Below are positions 51,920 through 61,218 of a DNA stretch of 64,000 nucleotides, one piece after another. Within the stretch, counting starts at the first letter, position 1. The number at the start of each line of letters is the position of its first letter. The notes below the pieces were generated by a model. It was not told where the DNA came from and did no database searches. It worked only from the letters and a program-made list of their open reading frames with translations. The DNA is from Alicyclobacillus tolerans. GTDB lineage: Bacteria > Bacillota > Bacilli > Alicyclobacillales > Alicyclobacillaceae. The stretch spans positions 1-64,000 of the forward strand of contig NZ_JAJFNK010000013.1 of the NCBI RefSeq assembly GCF_021739485.1. Reading direction: 5' to 3'. The position numbers were made by a program, and so were the translations under genes.

Positions 51920-52710
51920 GTCTAGAGCCGAAAGTGTACATTGTGGGCGCTGGTCCTGGAGATGTGGAACTCATCACGGTCAAAGGAATGCGGGTTTTGC
52001 AACAGGCGGACGTCGTCATCTACACAGACAGTCTCGTCCGCGACGAGTTGGTCGAATTCGCAAAGCCCGATGCATCCGTCTACAAGAGTGCCGGTATGGC
52101 GCTTGAAGACATCGTAAACCTAATGGTGACTGCGGTAGGAGAGGGAAAAAGTGTGGCCCGTGTCCATACGGGGGACCCGTCCGTGTTTGGGGCCATCCTG
52201 GAGCAGGTTGCCATGCTTCGCAAAGCTGGCGTTGCCTACGAAATTGTCCCCGGCGTCAGTTCTGTCTTCGCTGCAGCGGCCGCTGTCGGCGCGGAACTGA
52301 CCGTGCCTGACCTGACCCAAACGGTGATTCTGACCCGCATGGGCGGACGGACGCCGATGCCACAAGGGGAACAACTGTCCGGTCTCGCCCGTCACCACTG
52401 CACTATCGCCCTCTACCTGAGTGCAACCCTAGCCAAAAAAGCGGTGGATGAATTTTTGGAAGCAGGTTGGGACACACAGACCCCGGTTGCCGTCGTCCAC
52501 AAGGCCACGTGGCCGGACCAGAAAATCATCCGTACGACATTGTCTGGACTTGTGCGTGCGATGGGCGATGCGCACATTTCGAGCCACGCCATGATTCTCG
52601 CAGGCTGGGCCCTCCATCCCGAGTTGCCTGAAAAAGGGGATTATAAGTCAAAACTGTACGACAAGTCGTTCACCCACCGTTACCGCAAAGGAGAGGTTGC
52701 CGTTGACTAA
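51916..52710 (+). CDS. cbiF: cobalt-precorrin-4 C11-methyltransferase
   Basis: 264 aa SAM enzyme. VYIVGAGPGDVELITVKGMR, VARVHTGDPSVFGAILEQ and VPGVSSVFAAAAAVGAELTV match CbiF/CobM, and VVHKATWPDQKIIRTTL is the C-terminal signature. The start is coupled to cbiL (4-nt overlap) and the end overlaps cbiG by 8 nt. Confidence 0.95.
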   Translation: MSLEPKVYIVGAGPGDVELITVKGMRVLQQADVVIYTDSLVRDELVEFAKPDASVYKSAGMALEDIVNLMVTAVGEGKSVARVHTGDPSVFGAILEQVAMLRKAGVAYEIVPGVSSVFAAAAAVGAELTVPDLTQTVILTRMGGRTPMPQGEQLSGLARHHCTIALYLSATLAKKAVDEFLEAGWDTQTPVAVVHKATWPDQKIIRTTLSGLVRAMGDAHISSHAMILAGWALHPELPEKGDYKSKLYDKSFTHRYRKGEVAVD

Positions 52711-53839
52711 ACCGAATGCGGTCGTTGCCATCACCAAACATGGCACCGCTATTGCCCGCCGGCTGCAAGAGCGGTTTCCGGATGTCGACGTGTATTACCC
52801 TCAGAAGTTTGCCCAGGGGGATGAAGATGCGCGGGGAATTATGGCGTTCTCTGGATCGGTTGTCGATCGCGTTCCAGCTTTGTTTTCCAACTACAGCGGC
52901 CTCATTGGGATTTTTTCACTCGGCGCCATGGTTCGTCTGATATCACCCTATCTTCGCGACAAAAAGACGGACCCTGCTGTGGTTGTCATTGACGACCGCG
53001 CTGAACACGTCATCAGCGTTCTGTCTGGCCATCTAGGCGGTGCAAACTCTCTGACGCGCCGGGTCGCCGAGGCACTTGGCGCGCGGCCGGTCATCACCAC
53101 GGCTTCCGACGTGGGTCAGACGATCGCCGTGGATTTGCTGGGACGCGCTTTTGGCTGGGAGATCGAAAACTTTGAGAACGTGACGCCGGTCAGTGCAGCC
53201 GTCGTGAATGAGGAACAGGTTCACATCATTCAGGAGGCAGGGGAAACCGACTGGTGGCCCTACCCAAAACAACTGCCCGCTTACCTTTCCGTGTTTCAAA
53301 CCATGGCTGAAGCTCGGCAACGGCCGTTCGACGCGGCCCTCGTCATTACACCGAGGCTCCTCACAAAGGAGGAGACCAAGATGTTTCTGACCAGAGGCGT
53401 GCTGTATCGCCCGAAGGTCGCTGTCGTCGGGATTGGATGCAACAGGGGCACTTCTGCAGATGAAATTGAATCCGTCATCGGCGATGCCATGAAAACGGCT
53501 GGGCTTTCGATCCGCAGTGTGCGCAATGTAGCCACTATTGATCGAAAAGGGGATGAACCGGGTCTGGTCGAGGTCTGTGAAAAACACCACTGGCCCCTTG
53601 TCACGTACACCGCACAGGAACTCAACACAGTAGCTGTTCCGAATCCGTCTGAAACGGTGTTTAAGTACGTGGGGGCATACGGTGTATGCGAACCAGCCGC
53701 TCGCCTTTCGTCTGGTGCAGACGGATGGGTGGTTGAGAAGGTCCGAAGCGGGAACGTCACGGTATCGATTAGCCTCGTCCCGAGCAATTTGGGAGCGAAT
53801 CTGGTTTCGGCTTCAGGCGCCGGCAGGGCATTGGAATGA
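52703..53839 (+). CDS. cbiG: cobalt-precorrin-5A hydrolase
   Basis: Opens the delta-lactone of cobalt-precorrin-5A releasing acetaldehyde (378 aa). N-terminal part AVVAITKHGTAIARRLQERF; central GIFSLGAMVRLISPYLRDKK and VISVLSGHLGGANSLTRRVA are highly diagnostic; C-terminal domain KVAVVGIGCNRGTSADEIES. TTG 52703 is preferred, 7 nt after GGAGAGG. Confidence 0.95.
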   Translation: MTKPNAVVAITKHGTAIARRLQERFPDVDVYYPQKFAQGDEDARGIMAFSGSVVDRVPALFSNYSGLIGIFSLGAMVRLISPYLRDKKTDPAVVVIDDRAEHVISVLSGHLGGANSLTRRVAEALGARPVITTASDVGQTIAVDLLGRAFGWEIENFENVTPVSAAVVNEEQVHIIQEAGETDWWPYPKQLPAYLSVFQTMAEARQRPFDAALVITPRLLTKEETKMFLTRGVLYRPKVAVVGIGCNRGTSADEIESVIGDAMKTAGLSIRSVRNVATIDRKGDEPGLVEVCEKHHWPLVTYTAQELNTVAVPNPSETVFKYVGAYGVCEPAARLSSGADGWVVEKVRSGNVTVSISLVPSNLGANLVSASGAGRALE

Positions 53840-53855
53840 GGAGTGATGAACAACC

Positions 53856-54881
53856 ATGGTTCGAGATTCTTGGAGATATATTCTGGCTGTCATCGGTTTG
53901 CATGGGGTCGGAATCTTTCTCTTAATTCTGTCATCCCCTAGTCATCCCATGTTGCTAGGTATGGGATTGTTGGCATACACGTTCGGGCTGCGGCATGCCT
54001 TTGATGTGGATCATATCGCGTTTATCGATAACACCGTGCGAAAGTTTCTGGAGCAAAAGAAAAAACCGCAGGGAGTGGGTTTTTTCTTTTCCATGGGCCA
54101 TTCTACGGTCGTTGTCATCATGGCCATTATGACAGCGGTCGCCGTTCACCTTGTGCAGCACTTGCCGCAATTGCAGCGGATCGGCGGAATTGTGAGCACG
54201 TTAGTGTCGGGTTCCTTCCTCCTTGTGCTCGCCTGTGTGAATTTGTTCATTTGGGTAAGGCTCTTTGACGTTTTTTGGAGCATGCGACGGAACCAGCAGA
54301 CAGAACGTGAGATTGAGCAAATGCTTGAGTCCCGGGGGATTTTCGCACGATTGGTCATTCCACTGATGAAACTGATTACAAAGACCTGGCATGTGTATCC
54401 AATAGGGTTCCTGTTCGGATTGGGGTTTGACACGGCCAGCGAGGTGGCATTGCTTGCCATTTCAGCCACTGCGTCGCAACGCGCACTCCCGATGACCGCA
54501 ATCGCAGCTTTACCCATCGTCTTTGCGGCAGGTATGAGTCTGATGGATACGGCAGACGGCATGTTCATGACGACGGCCTACTCGTGGGCTTTTGCAACGC
54601 CGCTTCGAAAAATCTACTACAACCTTTCCGTGACTGGACTTGGCGTTCTTGCTGCGTCGGCAATTGGGTTCATCGAACTGGCTCAGGTGGTCACTCAAGA
54701 GGTCGGCCTTTCCAGTGGTTTCTGGGCAAGGCTTCAAGCCCTTAATTTCGGTTTGATGGGCTATGTTCTGGTCGCCTTATTTGTGCTGGTCTGGGGCGTA
54801 TCCTTCGGATCCTGGAAGATTTTCAGAATTGAGGAGCGCTGGACTCAGCAGTCCGGGAAAGCTGGTTTCAAAACGGATTGA
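53856..54881 (+). CDS. NiCoT-family nickel/cobalt permease
   Basis: Eight-helix secondary transporter (341 aa). The signature HX4DH is present in LRHAFDVDHIAFIDNTVRK, and LGFDTASEVALLAIS plus AAGMSLMDTADGMFMTTAY are the other conserved NiCoT segments. Position 17 nt after cbiG, under the cobalamin riboswitch, implies Co2+ supply for CbiX. Ni2+ transport cannot be excluded. Confidence 0.93.
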   Translation: MVRDSWRYILAVIGLHGVGIFLLILSSPSHPMLLGMGLLAYTFGLRHAFDVDHIAFIDNTVRKFLEQKKKPQGVGFFFSMGHSTVVVIMAIMTAVAVHLVQHLPQLQRIGGIVSTLVSGSFLLVLACVNLFIWVRLFDVFWSMRRNQQTEREIEQMLESRGIFARLVIPLMKLITKTWHVYPIGFLFGLGFDTASEVALLAISATASQRALPMTAIAALPIVFAAGMSLMDTADGMFMTTAYSWAFATPLRKIYYNLSVTGLGVLAASAIGFIELAQVVTQEVGLSSGFWARLQALNFGLMGYVLVALFVLVWGVSFGSWKIFRIEERWTQQSGKAGFKTD

Positions 54882-55040
54882 TGTGAAATTGGGCGGGGTG
54901 TGCTGTGGTCGAACGGACCAGGGAAAACCAAGAATCCCGCTGGATTGGTTGAAGAGTTCCTGGAAAGAGCGTAAATTGTTGAAGTCAGTGCAAAAGTCGC
55001 ACTGTTTTCCATCGTGAAACCAACATGGAGGAATGCTGAC

Positions 55041-55565
55041 GTGGTGGCAGGCGATATTCACATGTACTCGGCTTCGCTTGTGCTAAAAGGACGTTTGTGC
55101 ACTGTGATTGGCGGCGGCAAGGTTGCTCTTCGCAAAGTCGAACGGTTGCTGGAAGCCGGGGCCCGGGTTCAGGTTATCAGTCCAAACGTTGAACCGCGCC
55201 TGCTTGAGTTGGCCCAATCTGGGGCGATTGCCTATGAACGCCGGCCTTATCAAGCCGGCGATGCGGCCCGTGGTTTTATCGTGGTCGCCGCTACGGACAA
55301 CCGGGACGTCAACCGTCAAATTGCTCAAGAGGCCGAGCAGCACGAACGGTTTGTGAACGTGGTGGATGCACCCGGAGAGTGTTCCTTTCAGTTGCCCGCT
55401 AGTTTGACCGTGGGCAGGTTGATGGTATCGATCTCCACTCAGGGAACCGACCCCAAGGCGGCCAAGCGGTTAAAACACGTACTCACGAAAGACCTCATAG
55501 AAGGTACCTGCGACTTTCCACAGGCTGCCAGGCTGTGGATAGAGCACAGCGAGGATGGAAGGTAA
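55041..55565 (+). CDS. sirC: precorrin-2 dehydrogenase (SirC/Met8 type)
   Basis: NAD-dependent enzyme (174 aa) oxidising precorrin-2 to sirohydrochlorin, the substrate of CbiX. CTVIGGGKVALRKVERLLEA is the NAD site, FIVVAATDNRDVNRQIAQEA and FVNVVDAPGECSFQLPASL are diagnostic. GTG 55041 lies 9 nt after GGAGG. Short form without the long ferrochelatase tail. Probably still in the B12 transcript, 159 nt after the permease. Confidence 0.92.
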   Translation: MVAGDIHMYSASLVLKGRLCTVIGGGKVALRKVERLLEAGARVQVISPNVEPRLLELAQSGAIAYERRPYQAGDAARGFIVVAATDNRDVNRQIAQEAEQHERFVNVVDAPGECSFQLPASLTVGRLMVSISTQGTDPKAAKRLKHVLTKDLIEGTCDFPQAARLWIEHSEDGR

Positions 55566-55611
55566 GCACAGGCAGGTTGAATGAAACTCTTTTTTTCGCC
55601 AAAAACTAACG

Positions 55612-55656
55612 TTGACGTAATGATTAATTTTTCGTACGATCATCGAAGGGTACGAA
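55612..55656 (+). promoter_or_regulatory. promoter with dyad before the MerR gene
   Basis: TTGACG (55612-55617), 17-nt spacer, TACGAT (55635-55640). The inverted repeat TTCGTAC/GTACGAA (55631-55637 and 55650-55656) overlaps the -10 and would suit autoregulation. Confidence 0.6.
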
Positions 55657-55684
55657 TTCGCAGGAGAGAAGCAGGTGTACGGGA

Positions 55685-56125
55685 TTGGCTAGGGAAGTGC
55701 GGGAGAAAATAACCGTAGAAGCGGTGAGTCAACGGTTTGGCGTGACAGCACGCACTCTTCATTACTATGAAGAAATGGGGTTAATAACCCCGACGGCGCG
55801 TACAGAAGGCGGGCATCGCCTGTACGACCAAAAGAGTATCGACCGTTTGGAACAAATTCTCCGCATCAAGGAAAGCCTCGGGTACTCCCTCCATGACATC
55901 AAGCAGATTCTAGAGGCCGAACAGTCTCTAGACAACTTGAAACAGACATTTCATCGCAGCGATACCAGTCATGCCGATCTGCGCGATGCCCTCGAACGGT
56001 ACATTGTTTTGTTAGGTGACATGGTGACAAAGATGGAAATCAAAATGCAGCGGTTGCAGTCCGTGCATGACTTGTACCGGGATCGCCTCACTGAGGCGCG
56101 GAGATTGCGTGACGACCTATCCTGA
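55685..56125 (+). CDS. MerR-family transcriptional regulator
   Basis: 146 aa: winged helix at the N-terminus (VEAVSQRFGVTARTLHYYEE then MGLITPTARTEGGHRLYD), followed by a long coiled coil. The effector tail lacks a cysteine cluster, so a drug or electrophile sensor is likelier than a metal sensor. TTG start; a GTG at 55697 is possible. Directly upstream of the exporter and WrbA-like genes, probable targets. Confidence 0.88.
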   Translation: MAREVREKITVEAVSQRFGVTARTLHYYEEMGLITPTARTEGGHRLYDQKSIDRLEQILRIKESLGYSLHDIKQILEAEQSLDNLKQTFHRSDTSHADLRDALERYIVLLGDMVTKMEIKMQRLQSVHDLYRDRLTEARRLRDDLS

Positions 56126-56170
56126 CTCAGGGCGTCCTTGCGAGACTAGACGAGAAAAGGAGTGGTTCCC

Positions 56171-58294
56171 GTGGAGCATAGCAGAAAGAATTCACATTAT
56201 AAGTGGATTGCTTTGTCCAACACGACACTTGGCGTCCTGATGGCGACCATCAACCAGTCGATTTTGATTATTGCACTTCCAGTTATTTTTAAGGGATTAC
56301 GCGTCAACCCCCTTCAGAGCAACCAAACCGGGCTCCTGTTGTGGGTACTGCTCGGTTTTAATATCGCCACAACTGTACTTCTCGTCATGTTCGGCCGTCT
56401 ATCTGACATGTTTGGCAGAGTCAAGCTGTACAATCTTGGGTTTCTCGTCTTTACGCTTGGCTCCGTACTGGCATCGCTCACTTGGAGCAAGGGCACAGGC
56501 GGCGAGGTAGAACTGATTGTATTTCGGGTCATTCAAGGTATCGGCGGCGGCTTTCTATTCTCAAACAGCGCTGCTATTTTGACGGACGCGTTTCCACAGA
56601 ATCAACGCGGGTTGGCTTTGGGTCTCAACCAGGTTGCAGCCATTGGCGGCGGCATTATCGGACTGTTGGCTGGAGGGGCGCTGGCAGCCACGGGCCACTG
56701 GAGATGGGTTTTCTTGGTCAACGTCCCTGTGGGTCTAGCCGGAACCATTTGGGCCTACATCGCGCTCAAGGAGGTATCCAAGCCTCAGGCCAAACAACGT
56801 CTAGACATCTGGGGAAACATCACCCTCACCATTGGCCTGCTTGGGATTATGCTAGGTTTGACGTACGGGATCATGCCGTACGGCACTCACAGTATGGGCT
56901 GGACCAATCCGACGGTGCTGACGGAGATCGTTGTCGGAGTCGTTTTCATGATTCTCTTTATATTCATTGAAAACTTTTCGAAGCAGCCCTTATTTAATAT
57001 GAAGTTGTTTAAAATCTGGCCTTTCACTGCGGGGAACTTGGCAAGCTTTTTGGGCGCTTTGGCACGAGGCGGTTTGCAATTCATGCTCATTATCTGGCTG
57101 CAAGGTATCTACCTGCCGTTGCACGGAGTTTCTTTTGAGAACACACCGCTGATCGCAGGGTTATATACCATCCCGCAGATGTTGGGATTTCTCATCGCAG
57201 GCCCAGTCAGCGGGATCCTCTCCGACAGATACGGTCCCCGTTTGTTCGCTACTGTTGGCCTGGTGGTGAGTGCAGTCGGCTTTTACATGCTGAATACGTT
57301 GCCTATCGATTTTAACCATTGGATATTCTGGACGTATCTCTTGATTATCGGCTTGGGTATGGGCTTGTTCTCGTCCCCGAACAACGCGGCCATTATGAAT
57401 GCACTCCCCGCTCGTTATCGCGGTGTGGGTTCTGGAATGCGAGCCACATTCATGAATGCAGGACAAATGCTGAGTATGGGAATGTTTTTCTCTATCATGA
57501 TTGCCGGACTAGCGCGAAAGCTGCCAGGCGCCATGATGACCGGCTTGACGCAGCACGGTGTTCCGGTGCCGGATGCAGTGAGAATTTCGCACCTGCCGCC
57601 CATGGCATCCTTGTTTGCGGCGCTGCTCGGATACAACCCGCTAGGGAACCTGCTGCAACAGTTCGGAGTCCTTGGCAAAATCCCGGCCGCACAAGCCAAG
57701 GTCCTTACAGGGCGTCACTTTTTCCCGTCCCTGATTGGAGAGCCGTTCCACCACGGCTTGGCTCTCGCGCTGGTCATTTCGACAATTATGCTGCTCGTGG
57801 CGGCCTTGTTTTCCATTCTGCGCGGCCGCGCATTTATTCAGAACGACGACGTCGCGCCGGCAGGTGTGTCTACAGCGGTTGCGGATGCAACGTCTTTGGG
57901 AGCCACTGCAGAGGTTGCGTCGAGCGTCGTCTCGGAGCGGGCCCGAGGACGTATTCGGGAAGGGGCTCCCTTTGAACCAGATTCGAGGCCGGGCCAGGCA
58001 GGGGCACAACCCAACTCCGACACAGAGTTCCGGGAGGCTTTGCGGCAATTCCAGCAAAGCAGTGCGATGAAGTCAGCCCAAAAAGAAGATACCCTGACCG
58101 ATGCTGGGTATCGCGAAGCGCTATTGGCGTTTGCAAAGGGCTCGAAACCTGGGATGGCCACGGAAAATCAATTTGATGACGACGATTACCGGGCCGCTCT
58201 TCGGAGATTAACGGAACGTCCCTCAAGTTCGTCGCGCGATGACTTGGGCAGTAGGGACGAGAACTTGCGACTCATCAGTAACAGGAAACCGTGA
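56171..58294 (+). CDS. MFS drug exporter (DHA2/EmrB-QacA type) with repeated C-terminal tail
   Basis: 707 aa, 14-helix antiporter. Seen: ATINQSILIIALPVIFKGL in helix 1, MFGRLSDMFGRVKLYNLG (motif A), RVIQGIGGGFLFSNS (motif B region) and NQVAAIGGGIIGLLAGG (motif C). GTG 56171 lies 8 nt after AAGGAG. From about residue 560 a charged cytosolic tail of about 145 residues carries three similar units, EFREALRQF, GYREALLAF and DYRAALRRL, at 26-27-residue spacing. Such a tail is unusual for the family. Regulated probably by the adjacent MerR. Confidence 0.9.
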   Translation: MEHSRKNSHYKWIALSNTTLGVLMATINQSILIIALPVIFKGLRVNPLQSNQTGLLLWVLLGFNIATTVLLVMFGRLSDMFGRVKLYNLGFLVFTLGSVLASLTWSKGTGGEVELIVFRVIQGIGGGFLFSNSAAILTDAFPQNQRGLALGLNQVAAIGGGIIGLLAGGALAATGHWRWVFLVNVPVGLAGTIWAYIALKEVSKPQAKQRLDIWGNITLTIGLLGIMLGLTYGIMPYGTHSMGWTNPTVLTEIVVGVVFMILFIFIENFSKQPLFNMKLFKIWPFTAGNLASFLGALARGGLQFMLIIWLQGIYLPLHGVSFENTPLIAGLYTIPQMLGFLIAGPVSGILSDRYGPRLFATVGLVVSAVGFYMLNTLPIDFNHWIFWTYLLIIGLGMGLFSSPNNAAIMNALPARYRGVGSGMRATFMNAGQMLSMGMFFSIMIAGLARKLPGAMMTGLTQHGVPVPDAVRISHLPPMASLFAALLGYNPLGNLLQQFGVLGKIPAAQAKVLTGRHFFPSLIGEPFHHGLALALVISTIMLLVAALFSILRGRAFIQNDDVAPAGVSTAVADATSLGATAEVASSVVSERARGRIREGAPFEPDSRPGQAGAQPNSDTEFREALRQFQQSSAMKSAQKEDTLTDAGYREALLAFAKGSKPGMATENQFDDDDYRAALRRLTERPSSSSRDDLGSRDENLRLISNRKP

Positions 58295-58333
58295 GGCCGA
58301 CCATCGGAGAACTTGAGCGATCAGGGGGGCAGT

Positions 58334-58918
58334 ATGATGAAAATTTACGTGGTCTACGACAGTGAAAGCGGGCATACAGAGCAAGTTGCCAGGGCAATCG
58401 CCAAAGGCGCAAGAGCAGTGGAGGGCGCTGATGTGTTGGTGAACCACATCAATCAGGCGGACGTTCGCGACCTGGTCGACATGGATGCAATTATTTGGGG
58501 ATGTCCCGGTCATTTTGGAAGCATCAGTTCCGGACTTAAGCAGTGGATTGACAAATTGGGATACATCTGGGCTCGCGGCGAACTGGTTGGGAAGGTGGGA
58601 GCCGTCTTCTGCACCACGGCTACGGTGCATGGAGGCATTGAGGCTACCATGCTCAACCTGATTACGCCCATGTTGCACCAAGGGATGATTGTCGCCGGGT
58701 TACCAGCCAATCTGCCCGAAAATGCACTCTATGGCAGCTACTATGGGGTGGGCGTAACTTGTCCGGTTGAAGGCACTGAGGACCACTTTTCGCGAGACTT
58801 GTTTGAGCGTGGATTGGATCTCGGGGGTCTGCTCGGCCGCCGGATTGCGCTCATCACGGAGGCGCTTACGCTCGGTCGAGCCCAGTTGCCGCATGTTTCG
58901 CTTGAATCCAGGAGATAA
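58334..58918 (+). CDS. wrbA: WrbA-like flavodoxin-fold NAD(P)H:quinone oxidoreductase
   Basis: 194 aa. [19 protein letters not shown] is the FMN phosphate loop, [20 protein letters not shown] and [20 protein letters not shown] are typical of WrbA, reducing quinones by two electrons. ATG 58334 with GGGGGGC upstream. Third gene after merR-exporter, matching a quinone or electrophile defence unit. Ends in a strong terminator. Confidence 0.88.
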   Translation: MMKIYVVYDSESGHTEQVARAIAKGARAVEGADVLVNHINQADVRDLVDMDAIIWGCPGHFGSISSGLKQWIDKLGYIWARGELVGKVGAVFCTTATVHGGIEATMLNLITPMLHQGMIVAGLPANLPENALYGSYYGVGVTCPVEGTEDHFSRDLFERGLDLGGLLGRRIALITEALTLGRAQLPHVSLESRR

Positions 58919-58986
58919 TCGGGCTTGCCGCTCCGTTCAATCTTGTTGAGATGTCACCGCGGTTATAGGCATTAGTTGTTCAGTTT

Positions 58987-59030
58987 CTCAAGCTGCTCTC
59001 ACGGTTTTGCTGTGAAGCAGCTTGAGTTTC
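58987..59030 (+). terminator. intrinsic terminator after wrbA
   Basis: CTCAAGCTGCT pairs with AGCAGCTTGAG, with an inner TCAC/GTGA pairing, then TTTC. Confidence 0.9.
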
Positions 59031-59081
59031 GTTTGTACGAAAAGTGGCACATCCCATGTTTGACGTGCGAGTTTGTCTTCT

Positions 59082-59279
59082 TTATTTCAGACGTTTTATA
59101 GTGGCCGTCTTTTTTGGTGGAGTGGGGGGTGGGTTTATACCTAAAGCATTCTCCAGGTCTTGTGTGACCTGTTTTAATTCGTTGTAGCAGTCCTCCATAG
59201 AAACCGAAGAATCCCATATTACGTCGCGATGACCGTCCTCGTATACAATGACGGTAGCGACATATCGAATATCACTCAT
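59082..59279 (-). CDS. hypothetical protein, 65 aa
   Basis: Small soluble protein starting MSDIRYVATVIVYEDGHRD, with a Pro-rich basic end (NPPPTPPKKTATIKRLK). ATG 59279 lies 8 nt after GAGGAGG and overlaps the stop of the upstream 54-aa gene by one base (TGATG). Not recognised. Confidence 0.65.
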   Translation of the reverse strand: MSDIRYVATVIVYEDGHRDVIWDSSVSMEDCYNELKQVTQDLENALGINPPPTPPKKTATIKRLK

Positions 59280-59443
59280 CACAGTTCCTCCTCGCAAAAC
59301 GACATAATACCCGCGTCCTTTATCTTATCCTCAATCTTGCGAAATTCAAACTCACGCCCGCCATGATGCACTGTTGGCAAAGTATTTTTGAAGGAATTCC
59401 TCCAGACAAACGCCTTTCGCAGCCGCTTGAGCAGGAATCGCAT
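59279..59443 (-). CDS. hypothetical basic protein, 54 aa
   Basis: Fifty-four codons from ATG 59443 to a TGA that shares its A with the ATG of the 65-aa gene. It begins MRFLLKRLRKAFVWRNSFKN (basic, amphipathic) and ends acidic, REFEFRKIEDKIKD then MSFCEEEL. No clear ribosome binding site before ATG 59443, so the start could differ; the stop-start overlap and charge pattern support translation. Unrecognised; possibly a membrane-bound small regulator. Confidence 0.5.
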   Translation of the reverse strand: MRFLLKRLRKAFVWRNSFKNTLPTVHHGGREFEFRKIEDKIKDAGIMSFCEEEL

Positions 59444-59582
59444 CCACGGCGTAGAAAGGTGTAGAAAATAGTAAAATCGAGGGAAAGTTCAGTCTTGTTG
59501 TCGCCTAATGTCTTTTTAAGGTATCTGGTTATCCAGTTTTTGTGAATAAACCCATTGCTCATGGTAGGAGTAGAGGCGCTTC

Positions 59583-61040
59583 ATGGTTTCCGTAATGGAT
59601 GAACTTTTAGATGACTCCCAAAAATACAAATGTTTGTTGGAAAACAATCCAGATGGGGTTTGTGAACTCGATTTACTGGGCAGGTTCGTAGAAGTGAATC
59701 GAACCTACGAACAACTAACAGGATATTTAAAAAATGAATTACTGGGGATGAACTTCAAGGTTCTCATGTTCCCAGAGGATATTCAAGCTGCAAGCGAGCG
59801 GTTTGAAACAGGGATTCGAGGCGTGCGTCTGAACAATGCTGAGGCAAAGATAAAGCACAAGGACGGCCGATGCATTTACATTCGGTACACCAGAGTCCCA
59901 ATCATCGTTCAGGATAAAATTATTGGGTTGTATACGATTGCCAAAGACGTTACGGAACAAAAACAAGTGGAGGAGTTGTTGAAGCAAAAAGAAAGCATGC
60001 TTGTGCATTCACAAAGGATTGCTCATGTAGGCAGTTGGGAATTCGATCCCGTGCATCAAGTTTCGTTTTGGTCAGCTGAATTATTCAACATATACGGCAT
60101 TCAGAATACGGGATATATATCCCTTAAGGAAGCGACCGAATACATTCATCCTGAAGACCGGGATCGTTTCATCAAATCCGCTAAGGCTCTGTCTGAAGGG
60201 CATCCATACGATGTTCAGTTTCGCATCATTCGCCGAAATGGAGAAATACGAGTTCTTCATTCAAAAAGGGAAATGTGCATCTCTCATGGAGAAATTCGTT
60301 TAATCGGAACCGTGCAGGACATCACGGATCAGACACGCACTCATGAAGCTTTGTTGAGGTCGGAAAAATTGTCCGTGGTCGGACAGTTGGCAGCCGGTGT
60401 GGCCCACGAAATTCGCAACCCACTCACGGCTCTGAAGGGTTTTCTAAAGCTCATTCCGAAGACGGACGATCCTCGACCCTATCTCGCAATTATGGAGAGC
60501 GAATTAAGCAGAATAGAATCTGTCACAAGTGAACTGCTGATGCTTGCAAAACCACAAGTAAGGCAACTCAAGCCCATTGACATCCGACAAAGTATCGACA
60601 ACGTACTGGATCTGTTGAGCACTCATGCACTGATGAAGAGCATTGATATATGCGTTGATGTTGTCGGGAATGACTTCTGTCTTGAATGCGATCCATGTCA
60701 AGTCGAACAAGTCTGGATCAACCTCATCAAAAATGCGATTGAGGCTGCGCCGGTGAGAGGAAAAATTGTGGTGCAACTGAATCACGATGACAACATGGTG
60801 TTTTTGGGAGTGACGGACAACGGGCCTGGAATTCCACAAGAAATCATCGACAAACTCGGAGAGCCGTTTTTCACAACGAAAGAGAGTGGAACCGGTCTCG
60901 GATTAATGATCTGTCATAAAATCATTGCGGAACACCATGGCAAATTGGAAGTCATGAGCAAGGTTGGGGAAGGAACCACAGTAAGAGTTGCGTTGCCTTC
61001 CAGCCGGGAGCATTCGGACACAAGCGGAAGACAGGTCTGA
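59583..61040 (+). CDS. PAS-domain sensor histidine kinase (sporulation-kinase-like)
   Basis: Soluble kinase of 485 aa. PAS1 (about 10-125: LLENNPDGVCELDLLGRFVE), PAS2 with PAC (about 135-255: QRIAHVGSWEFDPVHQVSFW), HisKA with H275 in AAGVAHEIRNPLTALKGFLK, then HATPase with NLIKNAIEAAP (N-box, about 379), DNGPGIP and GTGLGLMICHKII. The HisKA sequence is that of Spo0-phosphorelay kinases such as KinA/KinE. No membrane helix, no adjacent response regulator, again as in Spo0 kinases. AGGAG...AGAGG precedes the ATG. Confidence 0.93.
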   Translation: MVSVMDELLDDSQKYKCLLENNPDGVCELDLLGRFVEVNRTYEQLTGYLKNELLGMNFKVLMFPEDIQAASERFETGIRGVRLNNAEAKIKHKDGRCIYIRYTRVPIIVQDKIIGLYTIAKDVTEQKQVEELLKQKESMLVHSQRIAHVGSWEFDPVHQVSFWSAELFNIYGIQNTGYISLKEATEYIHPEDRDRFIKSAKALSEGHPYDVQFRIIRRNGEIRVLHSKREMCISHGEIRLIGTVQDITDQTRTHEALLRSEKLSVVGQLAAGVAHEIRNPLTALKGFLKLIPKTDDPRPYLAIMESELSRIESVTSELLMLAKPQVRQLKPIDIRQSIDNVLDLLSTHALMKSIDICVDVVGNDFCLECDPCQVEQVWINLIKNAIEAAPVRGKIVVQLNHDDNMVFLGVTDNGPGIPQEIIDKLGEPFFTTKESGTGLGLMICHKIIAEHHGKLEVMSKVGEGTTVRVALPSSREHSDTSGRQV

Positions 61041-61218
61041 TACATGGGCAGGACATTACAAATAAAAACCGCACTGGACAAGGACCTTTGGTTTCTGGAA
61101 GCGCACTTGTCAGAGTAATCGGTCGCAGATCCTTGTTTAGCCCCAGGCATTTGTCCGCGTCACAAACACCCAAGACGGCGTAGCCTATAGTAACCATAGG
61201 CGAAAAGAGGGGTTTTGC

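Noticed and set aside
59320-59562. Minus-strand frame of 80 codons overlapping the 54-aa gene
   Set aside because: It overlaps a frame with better coding signs and a stop-start overlap; two overlapping genes on one strand here are unlikely.
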